Assembly (NCBI GenBank): GCA_944472135.2
Contig: OX235270.1
Span: 122,589,842 to 122,653,841, forward strand
DNA from: Trichobilharzia regenti
Lineage: Eukaryota > Platyhelminthes > Trematoda > Strigeidida > Schistosomatidae
Direction: 5' to 3'
Length of the DNA stretch: 64,000 nt
Under the pieces are notes generated by a model that was given only the letters and a program-made list of their open reading frames with translations, was not told where the DNA came from and did no database searches. Positions 55,605 to 64,000 of this stretch are shown here, piece by piece. Made by a program: the position numbers and the translations under genes. The first letter of the stretch is position 1; every line of letters begins with the position of its first letter.

Positions 55605-56215
55605 CAAGAATATAAAACGGTTGCTGGGTGGAAACGGTTATCCAGAAAAAATTATTGATACGAATATGAATCTAAAATCAAGGCAGCCCGAGTTACAAAT
55701 AGTTCCTAAAAATGTCACATTCTTACAAATTCAGTTCCTCGGAGACAACATCAGCGAGATACTAACACAACACCCTAGAAATGCGGTAAAAGAGCGTTCC
55801 CTGATGCTGAATTACTCTGTATCTACAGAACCACTCCTCATTTGCGTTCAGGAGTAAAAGGCGAATTGCCTAATTTCGCATCTACCATGTGTATCTACCA
55901 ATTTAAACTGCTCCTGTGGAGCCAGTTACATATGCCATACAGTTAGGCGTGTTTCTCGTAGAATTTTCGAAAATCACTCTGCGTGATAAGTAAAGGATAA
56001 ACAAAATCTATTCGCAGCGCTATTTCATCTCATCTTGTGAATACAGAACACAAGATTGATGTTATACAGGCTTTCAGAGTCTTTTACCGCATACCAACAA
56101 ATCTCAATTTCGCCTTAAGATTTCGACTACGAAATATCGCTGAGGCTGTGGATATCCATGTAAACAAGCCTAATTTGTGCATCCAAAAGAAGTTAGTTGT
56201 GGAATTTTCCTAATT
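55605..56215 (+). mobile_element. PLE relic (divergent lineage A)
   Basis: GGNGYPEKIIDTNMNLKSRQ (55621-55857) is the RT-endonuclease linker. After frameshifts come STMCIYQF, a disrupted CSCGASYI, SAISSHLVNTEHKIDVIQAF, RVFYRIPTNLNFALRFRLRN, IAEAVDIHVNKPNLCIQKKL and a stop. It is closer to lineage A than B, but a separate subfamily. Confidence 0.8.
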
Positions 56216-56499
56216 TTAGTTGATATTCTATTTGCTACTCCATTTTTATTATAATTAAAATTTAAGCGTCTTTAATGAACTGTAATTCCATTGATTATAC
56301 TTTACAAATTGATATTATTTAAAAAAACACTAATATTGTTATTCACTACTATTGTAGAATACTCTATGTTTATATACATATATATATATGATTATAGAGC
56401 CAGAAGAGGAAATTATCGATAAGGATATTCTTTGCTCAATTATTATCATTTTTTCTATAGATGTTGGAATGACTATTTCTGCCAAATTGGTAAAGTCTT

Positions 56500-56565
56500 A
56501 TTATTATTATTATATCCTTTAATTCCTAGAGGAACATAAGGCTTCAGCCACGCGTCATACGTAAT
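56500..56565 (-). mobile_element. LINE 3' end stub
   Basis: TTATTATTATTATATCCTTT then AATTCCTAGAGGAACATAAG is the reverse complement of the LINE 3' terminus; only ~65 bp are present. Confidence 0.7.
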
Positions 56566-56643
56566 AAATATTATTTTAACCAGATAGTCACAGATTTTAA
56601 AGACAACAGTTATTTAACGTATTTACTTTCTCATGTTGCTTTC

Positions 56644-56882
56644 GTGCGTCAGTGGCATAGTGGTTAGGACGCTCGTCAATCATGCACATGGTCCGGGGTT
56701 CGATCCTCGGTCGATGCACTCCTTTACCTCGCTTAGCCAGAAATAATGCTGGTGAAGAGGAAAGGTTGGGAATGAGGCTAGCAACTCCATCCTGTAAAAA
56801 TTAAACACTGCTATAGAAACTTCAAGCCTCTAGCTTGAAGCCTAATGTTCCACTGGGGAACGTGAAAGAAAAAAAACAACAA
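56644..56882 (+). repeat. SINE type 2 with target duplication
   Basis: A full copy: GTGCGTCAGTGGCATAGTGG head, B box GGGTTCGATCCTCGG, CTTTACCTCGCTTAGCCAGA, GAGGCTAGCAACTCCATCC, CTTCAAGCCTCTAGCTTGAA and an A-tail. Flanks ATGTTGCTTTC (56633-56643) and ATGTTACTTTC (56883-56893) form an 11-bp duplication with one difference. Confidence 0.9.
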
Positions 56883-56939
56883 ATGTTACTTTCTAGGCAA
56901 AGTTCTCAATTTTTACAAATATGAACCATGCTTACAAAA

Positions 56940-59415
56940 TATTCTAAATCTTCAGCGTTTTGAATCATAACATCAATTTGTCAAAGAGGCATAATTGTGA
57001 AGGTTATTTCAACTGTTTTAGTTATTCAAGACACGAGATTATGAGGCAGTTAACAGTGGCTTATACTGCTTTGAAGACAGAGTGGATGAGAAGTTCGACT
57101 GTGTTGAAAAGCATGTGTCTGAAAATGGGTATTTTAAGTGATTCACAAGTCGATACAGAAGCAATGATATTCAAGAGAAAGTTAGTATTTATCCACTTAA
57201 CTTCAGAGAAGATAATAAATATCAAACAATGGAGAAAAGAATATCAGTTGCTCTTGCTATTACTTACTTCCGTTTACAGCACTTGTTTCGCTCTTTATCC
57301 ACAGAAGCTGAACAAGTAAATGAGACTACAGTAAGAAAGCCAGTGAACATATTGAGACGGGTCCATATGAGGAAATTAAAAAGCCTGTTGATAAAATAAT
57401 GAATAAGGTTAAGAAATCTACAGCAGATTTCATACTCAGAATGAAGCCGTCACTGGGCGAGTCTAAATGGTTTAATTTAGCGCCTAAAACTTATAATGCT
57501 AGTAAAATGTATGGTAGAATGTATGGTATGCCAGGTTACCCCACACCACCAATAGTAGATTTCAGAAATACCACTACTTGTAAATTATTAAAACACTTAG
57601 CTCTAATATTATGCCCCTTTAGAAATCGTTCAAACTCTGGACTAATTAACTGATTCATATGAGATGAAAAATAAACTAAATGACATTCAACTAGAGAATG
57701 ATGAAACAGTAGTTAGTTTTTATATAACTAGTCTTTATACTTGTGCGTCAATGACATAGTGGTTAGGACACTCGCCGACCAAGCACATGGTCCGGGGTTT
57801 GATCCTCGGTCGATGCACTCCTTTACCTCGCTTAGCCAGAAATAATGCTGGTGAAGTGGAAAGGTTGGGAATGAGGCTAGCAACTCCATCCTGTAAAAAT
57901 TAAACACTGCTATAGAAACTTCAAGCTACTAGCTTGAAGCCCTATGTTCCACTGTGGAACGTGAAGGAAAGAAAAAAAGTCTTTATACTAATATACTAAT
58001 TAATATGGCCTTAGAAGCAGTCAAAATAGAACTGACTACAGATTCTGAACTCACTCATAGGTCGAAGCTACTCACTGAAGAAATTATTTTTGGAATTCAC
58101 TTATGCCTCACATCTACTATCTTTAAATTCCAAGGCAAAATATATCGACAAACAGAAGGTGTAGCAGTGGGGTCACCAATATCCTCTATTGTAGGAGATA
58201 TATTTACGGACAGCTGGGAAAATATTGCTATGAATACATTTAATCCCACTCCAAAAATATGATGGAGATATGTGGATAACACTTTCACAGTGTTAAAAAC
58301 AGAACACATCTCTAGCTTCTTGACACACATAAACTCTCTAGTGGAGGGAATAAAATTCATATTTGAATCGGAAAATGAACAAGGAGAATTAGCTATGTTA
58401 GATTGTAAGATAAAAAGAATAGAAGAATGCAAACTACACACTAGTGTTTATAGAAAACCAACGCATTCTAATAGATATTTAGACTTAAATTCGTCTCATC
58501 CGTTAACTGTTAAGGCAGGCTTAGTTAAATGTTTAACAAACCGAGCAGTGGCACTAAGTAGTACAAAAAAGATCTAAATGATGAAATAAAACAGGTAGAT
58601 GAAGCGTTGGTGTTGAATAACTATCCTATAAAATTCATTAGGAAGATCATTAAAGGCCAAAAACAAAATAAAAATAATTGTGAAACTAGTAATAATAACA
58701 TAAATAAGAAAGAATATAAGTCATCCACAGTTATACCATATAGAGAGGGGACATCGGAGACACTACGTAGGATTCTGAATAAAATAGGAATTAGGGTGGC
58801 ATTTAAACCTACAAACTCACTCAGGGACAGGCTCTGTAGGTTAAAGGACCCAGTTGACCCAATTAGACAAAATAATATTATTTACAAAATACCATGCAAT
58901 GACTGTGATTCAGGTCAACTACATAGGTCAAACTAGTAGGTCAGGGGTAGTCAGATTATCAGAGCATAAAAATTTAGCTAAGGTAATATTGGTTGACCCC
59001 GAGAAGATGAGTAATTTAGAAAAAGCTCACCACTACATTGCACTGCTTGCATTAACACACAACCACACAACAGGGTGGGTGGCAGAGTGTTAAGATTCTA
59101 AGTAATCTATGAAGGGAGGGAGAGGCTGGTTAATGAATCCTTGTTCATCGACTCTACACCAAACACGTGCAATAGGAATGATTAGCCATTCATACCGGAA
59201 ATATGGAAAATATTACTACCAATCAAATCAGGCGATGGAAAATAATGGAGTTGTATAAATGGGGTTAGAAAGTTGTTTGAGTGACTTGATATGATTATGA
59301 ACAGCAATAAATTGTGCTGGAAAAGTCTTCATTTAATATTAATACTGTATAGCACTGTGACACTTAGTCAAAATAAATTTTACCTATGATGGGATTATAC
59401 TCTACCATAGTGCAC
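56940..59415 (+). mobile_element. PLE lineage B, nearly complete coding region, split by a SINE
   Basis: 56960-57319 is the N-terminal region (KRKLVFIHLTSEKI, QLLLLLLTSVYSTCF). 57399-57653 has MKPSLGESKWFNLAPKTYNA, then MYGMPGYPTPPIVDFRNTTT (RT finger motif). The RT palm start FYITSLYT is cut by a SINE and resumes NILINMALEAVKIEL at 57990. RQTEGVAVGSPISSIVGDIF, a stop, then RYVDNTFTVLKTEH (YVDD altered to YVDN) and FLTHINSLVEGIKFIFESEN follow. 58607-58936 is the linker and NNIIYKIPCNDCDSG; after a frameshift VNYIGQTSRSGVVRLSEHKN (GIY-YIG). The 3' UTR and a terminal repeat (59270-59415) follow. Longest lineage-B copy here, now defective. Confidence 0.9.
57742..57977 (+). repeat. SINE type 2 inserted in the PLE reverse transcriptase, with 12-bp target duplication
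   Basis: Perfect direct repeats AGTCTTTATACT at 57730-57741 and 57978-57989. Same orientation and almost the same sequence as the copy at 56644-56882. Removing the SINE and one repeat restores the PLE frame SLYTNILINM. Confidence 0.95.
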
Positions 59416-60050
59416 AAGTTTTATACTTAAACCAGAATTCACCTCCAACTGAGAAATCGAATTCATGCATACATTAGTCGAAAGATGAAAGAGGTGGCTA
59501 TCCCCTCATTTTCCTGGATGTATCGCAAAATTGTGAGAGCTTAAGGTACTTTGTAAAATTGAAATCTTCATGCTTTATTCTGCAGTTGAAGGGAATCCTC
59601 ATAATAAGATGATGAGCACATCATATTCTCAAAAATTTTCTCACTTCCTGTGATGAAAACAGTGATTAACTCATTCTGTCATCCTTGGTAAGGGTTAGTA
59701 CTTTTATTTGAAAAAGACAGTTTGCGCCACTTGTGTTAAGTTTATCAGGGTAACAGAAATGACAGGCTAAGAGAAATTCGACAGTAATAAGGAGTTTGAC
59801 GCACAGACTAATTAACCGGATATACGAATTTATTAGTCTCAACATAATTTTCAGTTGAACCACAGGGTTAATTAAAATCTAGCTTGATAAATAAATTTAA
59901 TTGTTTATAATACATTGAATAGAACGCTTTCAGAAAAGCGAAGTAGTTGGAGATACTTTACTTTGATGAGTTTCACAATGAATGAGATCATACTAGTGCA
60001 TTGAATCTCTAACTGTCAACCAATAGATAAAATCAAAGTAAAGAAAAGCA
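59416..60050. other. No supported feature
   Basis: AT-rich with no recognisable gene or shared repeat. Confidence 0.45.
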
Positions 60051-60052
60051 TC

Positions 60053-60560
60053 TGTGTGGAGGTCAACAGCAATCAGCATCAAAAATAAGATCCAGATTTT
60101 CAACTCCAATGTGAAGTCAGTGCTACTATACGGATCAGAGACTTGGCGAGTCATAAAGAGCATCTCAAACAAACTTCAAACCTTCATTAACAGCTGTCTC
60201 CGCTCAATACTCAAGATCAGATGGCCAGAAAAGATCAGCAACAGGGATCTCTGGGAGCGAACCAATCAGGAACCGATTGTGAAACAAATAGGCAGAAAGA
60301 AATGGAGATGGATTGTCCATACGCTGAGGAAACCATCAAGTGACATCACTAGACAAGCCATCGCTCGAGTGGAACCCGAAAGGGAGGCGGCGAGTTGGTC
60401 GTCCAAGGGTGACTTGGAGGAGGTCATGCGAGGAGGAGATGAAAGCATGTGGACAGACCTGGAGCAGGGTGAAAAAGTTGTCAGAAAACCGAAGTCAATG
60501 GAGGTGCGCAGCTGAAGCCCTATGTTCCTCTAGGAACTAAAGGATACAATAATAATAATA
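60053..60560 (+). mobile_element. LINE C-terminal region and 3' end (best copy)
   Basis: 153 codons open at 60054-60515: [80 protein letters not shown] and [20 protein letters not shown]. This is the post-RT domain of RTE-like non-LTR retrotransposons (YGSETW, then RRWRWIGHTLR). A second frame near its end gives [20 protein letters not shown], the usual family ending, so one frameshift is present near 60390. The 3' terminus is CCTCTAGGAACTAAAGGATA followed by AAT repeats. 5'-truncated. Confidence 0.9.
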
Positions 60561-60970
60561 ATATAATACATGAACTCTTATACATTCACAGAGGTCTATC
60601 ATTTCTTTGGAGACCATAGGGGTGGGAGGAGAATAACAAAATCACCACAAACTACAATACCTTCAACATTCTTTTGGATTCACTTTGTCTTGTCTCAGTG
60701 TCTATCCAGTTAACTTTCAAGGCAGACGACTCATCACAAAGAATAAACATGCAATCAAGAGGTTAAAAATTCCATGTACAAATCTTTTCAGTGGTGATAT
60801 GTTTCATACTTTGAAATCATTTGAAAAAGGGGTGAGGTCATATGTACACATGCGTCTTGCTTATTCCAAGTATCCGTTGCAACTAGTTATTACATGATGA
60901 GTTAATCATTCAGTAAAAATAACAAACTGTACTCTTGGCATGGGCTAAGATAGCACCACTTTATAAAGAA
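60561..60970. other. No supported feature
   Basis: Between two LINE fragments of opposite orientation. No gene was recognised. Confidence 0.45.
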
Positions 60971-60974
60971 TTAA

Positions 60975-61900
60975 TAATTTACTGTTATTATTATTGTTTC
61001 CTTTAAGTCCTAGAGGAACACAGAGCTTCAGACACACGCCTCCATTGCATTCACATCTCTGCCAACGTTTTCACCTGCCTCCATGTCTGTCCATATGCTT
61101 TCAAGTCCTCTTCACCTCCTCTCCATGTTACCGTCACGCTGACTACCAACTCGCCGCTTACCATTCGGATGCCACTCGAGCGATAGCCTGGTGTGTGTTG
61201 TCACTTGATGGGTTTTCAGAGTATGACCAGTCTACCTCCATTTTTTCTTACACAATCAGTTCTTGGTTGCTTCGCTCCCAGAAATCCCTCCCTCTTGCTG
61301 ATCTTTTCTGGCCGGCCATCTGATCTTGAGCGAAGACGGCTGTTGATAAAGGTCTGTAGTTTGTTCGAGGTGCTCTTCTTGATGATTCAGGTCTCTAATC
61401 AACAAAGTAGCACTGATTTCACATTGGAGTTTAAAATCCAGATCTTATGTTTAATGCTGATTGCTGAGTGATGCTGAGCTCCACACAGACTTGAGAGTAA
61501 TGAAAGCTTGCCTTGATTTCCCGATCCTCGCTTCAATATCCTCATCAATTCCGCCCGCCTCTGGTTGAAACGATGCTTCTCAGGTAGGTAGGTAGGTAGG
61601 TAGAGGATTTCTTCCGTTTCTGTTGGCCGATTGTTGTTTGCTGTTGTTGCTGTTGGTGTTGGCCAGGAATCTTCATCAATTCTGTTTTCTCTATGTTCAC
61701 CTGAAGTCTTATCTTCTCTGGATGATTCTTCTGCCAACTTGTTGCTTTTCACTTGCAAATCTTCCAGTTTGTGGGAAATCAGACATCGGCGAAACCCAGG
61801 TCTTCCAAGTTTCGCTTTCCTCTATCTGTCGCATTATCCAATATACCTCAATCAGGAGAATCATTAGAGATAGTAGGTAGCCAGTCAGCCTTGTCTTACT
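60975..61900 (-). mobile_element. LINE fragment including the RT FADD motif
   Basis: On the minus strand (about 61820-61750) decayed text reads LEDLGFADD, the F/LADD catalytic motif of LINE reverse transcriptase. It is followed by MQVKSNKLAEESSREDKTSG (61758 onwards), KRGSGNQGKLSLLSSLCGAQ and [20 protein letters not shown], then the post-RT region down to the AAT-rich 3' end at 60975. It reaches further 5' than the other copies. A GTAG repeat (61584-61604) has grown inside it. Confidence 0.85.
61584..61604. repeat. (GTAG)n microsatellite
   Basis: Five perfect GTAG units inside a LINE fragment. Confidence 0.9.
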
Positions 61901-62089
61901 TAGATTTTCACTTCGAAGGATTCCGTGAGTTTCGCGTTGTGGATTACTGCCGTAGAGGATTTCATAGAAAATGAAATGAGTGTAATATTTAAGACGACTT
62001 GAAAACATTAACATTTACGCATAATTCTGACCATGCAATTTCCCAGTACACCTTATCTTTTGTAATCAGAGATTACATTGACATAAGTA

Positions 62090-62930
62090 TAAATTAAAAG
62101 ACAAATTCAGCGAAGAAAATTTTCTTAATCGACGAAAGCATCTTCAGAAGCTGTGCAGTCGTATTTATACTTATCGAAAAAATGCCGCTTTGGGCCATCT
62201 CAATGTGTGTTTATAAATTCACCTGCTCGTGTGGAGCTAGTTATGCTGGCGGCACAAAGCGCACACTTTCCGAACGCATCTATGAAGATTATCTGGCATG
62301 GTTAGCAAAAGGACAATGAAAGACAATTCCTAGCTCAATTCTCGAGCATTTAGTGAACTCAGGCCACGTAGCTCCACCAGAGTCGTCTTTCGTCATCAAT
62401 GGTACAAAGGGCGTCAGGTTTCGGCTTTTGTGTATATGGCGGAGGCGCTGGCAATTCGTCAATACAAAAGTTTGTCCAGTCTCTTATTCTACCTTGGTCT
62501 TAACCTCTTCACTAGTCTTTCCCTGTAAAAATAAAATTCTGTTTTTTTTTCTTGTTTTAGTTTTTCTTTTAGTTTGCCTTTGCTTTAGTAATTAATTCAC
62601 TATTATCACTCTCATATGCTCCTTCTGTACATTTGACACCCTCTTCACACTTGTTAAACTGGCACTCAACTACCTTTATTCTCACTCAATGTCAATTTTA
62701 ACCTTATCAAATTTCGATCTCTGTGCCGTTGAGTACCATGTAATTTACAACTTTTAATTTTCAGTTCTAAAGCCACTTATGAGTAATGGTATCAATTATA
62801 TCTTTCCCTATTACTCAATAATAGACCGCTGTATATTTTTTGTAATTATAAATACGACTGTACAGCCTCTGAAGATGATTTCGTCGATAAAGAAAATTTT
62901 CTTCGCTGAATTTGTCTTTTATTTTCTTCA
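62090..62930 (+). mobile_element. PLE lineage A relic flanked by inverted terminal repeats
   Basis: Inverted terminal repeat units at about 62105-62165 and 62855-62930 enclose a deleted element. It begins in the GIY-YIG region (LWAISMCVYKFTCSCGASYA, GGTKRTLSERIYEDYLAWLA) and continues to NSGHVAPPESSFVINGTKGV and a 3' UTR. Same subfamily as 5165-5800. RT and linker are absent. The expected SYIG reads SYAG, and in-frame stops are present. Confidence 0.85.
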
Positions 62931-62969
62931 TGACTTAATGGGTATTTTCGATAAGTATAAAACTTCGAC

Positions 62970-63105
62970 ACTATGGTAGAGTATAACTCCATTATGGATA
63001 AGATTTTATTTTGATAAATCACACACAGTGTTGTACAGTAATATTAATTGATGACGTTTCGAGCACAAACTATTGCTCATAATCATATCAAGTTATACGT
63101 GTCAG
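62970..63105. repeat. PLE lineage B terminal repeat (solitary)
   Basis: GAGTATAACTCCATTATGGA, then GATAAATCACACACAGTG, TTGATGACGTTTCGAGCACA and CATAATCATATCAAG match one arm of the fold-back at 361-568. No coding remnant was found beside it. Confidence 0.8.
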
Positions 63106-63640
63106 CCTTTTTTTTCAAAATAATTTTCTAATCTTTCATAATAGTAACAATGATAATAAACAAAGTCAATTGGTAGTGGTGAACAGCTTAGCTGTTAGAA
63201 TCATACAAATTGGGCACAGTTTATTTGAAAGCAGAGTCATCTTCCACAGTAAAATTTATTTCCATAACATGCAGTGACACTTGATCTGTACGTGATAGTT
63301 AACTTTAAGTCAACTGATCATATATCAGTTCATCAACAACTTGCAGCTTTAGAAGAAGAAAAAAACATGTGATCATTTATAATAATAATAATAATTATTA
63401 TTATTATGTTCATGACAGAAAGTGATGGTTAACATACAGAAACGTTGCATTGAAATTTCCATTTGCACAAACTCTCTGTATTCTGCTTCTTCCCTTTTAC
63501 AACAATCTTTCATGTCTCCTCCTTACAACTTAATCCGTTACCCAGCAGCTATTCAGAATTCTTGTAGATGGCATCACATACATTATATGTTCTATAAATC
63601 TTTATCACTCGCACACGCCACACAGATACAGTAAACAGGA
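63106..63640. other. No gene; AAT/ATT repeat at about 63380-63405
   Basis: Only the simple repeat is clear. The 70-codon plus-strand open stretch (63422-63634) has no recognisable motif. Confidence 0.45.
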
Positions 63641-63674
63641 ATAAATGTCAACGTTGTTATGTTCTTCAAACTGG

Positions 63675-64000
63675 TTGGATGAATTACTACAGTTCATAAA
63701 CTCTTGTATCCTACCTATTCTTCTTTATTGTTCACCCTTGTTTATTCTTTCCTGGTTTGCTTAAAAAGGACTGTGTCACAATTCGTAGAATGCTGAAGAC
63801 TGTCAGTAGGGTGAGTGTTGTCCCAGTGGACCACATAGTTAACATCGTTGTCGATAGGCACTTGACTTCGTGCATTAAATTTGCTAGAGGGATTTTGTCT
63901 GACTTGGAGCATCCACTTTACCCTCAGCTTTCACCTAGCATCTCCTCAGGTAGAACACGAAGTAACTTCAGAAAACTGTATGCTCACACGTCTAAGTATA
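63675..64000 (+). mobile_element. Second LINE family, post-RT region, runs off the window
   Basis: One frame reads FINSCILPILLYCSPLFI; after a shift comes PGLLKKDCVTIRRMLKTVSR, then VDHIVNIVVDRHLTSCIKFA and LEHPLYPQLSPSISSGRTRS, open to the window end. The layout LLYCSP...LLKKD...LRR...HPL.P.LS is that of CR1/Jockey-like LINEs and differs from the YGSETW family seen elsewhere in this window. It continues beyond base 64000. Confidence 0.7.

Overview
The window looks like nuclear DNA of a blood fluke (Schistosoma or a close schistosomatid). It is AT-rich and gene-poor, with spliced genes whose introns are full of retroelements. It carries tRNA-headed SINEs with hammerhead-ribozyme cores of the schistosome S-alpha type, and many Penelope-like elements (PLEs) with a GIY-YIG endonuclease. 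The exact species cannot be read from the sequence.

Host genes. Three paralogous short-chain dehydrogenase/reductases of the retinol-dehydrogenase 11-14 type share one gene structure (phase-0 introns, exons of about 291-300, 459-468 and 216-225 bp). SDR-1 lies on + at 4580-6301; only exons 2 and 3 are visible. SDR-2 lies on - from 36792 to 31392; all three exons are present, but exon 2 has a 1-nt frameshift. SDR-3 lies on + at 50544-55095; it is complete and predicts 324 residues. A possible unrecognised 111-residue gene with a 47-nt intron lies on - at 46862-46480. Two further protein-like open stretches (40470-40274 and 43796-43542, both -) are unassigned.

Region by region. 1-9.6 kb: PLE terminal fold-backs, SINEs, a PLE 3' fragment and SDR-1. 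9.6-17.2 kb: PLE relics, a composite retroposon holding a histone H2A pseudogene, a nearly full-length PLE with inverted termini (12.48-14.72 kb), and a second-lineage PLE split by a solo LTR. 17.24-29.24 kb: a 12-kb palindrome with two near-identical inverted arms of about 3.9 kb around a 4.2-kb spacer that contains two head-to-head decayed PLEs. 29.4-30.8 kb: the best-preserved PLE coding region (328 codons open). 31.4-36.8 kb: SDR-2 with its repeat-filled introns. 37-46 kb: hammerhead SINEs, LINE fragments and a Ty3/gypsy integrase relic. 46.5-49.2 kb: the small candidate gene and a PLE carrying two nested insertions with target-site duplications, one of which includes an extended hammerhead fold-back. 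49.6-55.1 kb: SINEs and SDR-3. 55.6-64 kb: PLEs of both lineages, SINE-2 copies with clear duplications, LINE fragments with an RT FADD motif, and the start of a different LINE at the window edge.

The window is mainly a record of layered retrotransposition. LINEs probably supplied the machinery for the SINEs, PLEs moved with their own RT/GIY-YIG protein, and a large inverted duplication copied part of a PLE. All calls were made by reading the sequence. No alignment or database search was run, and boundaries without a stated duplication are approximate.
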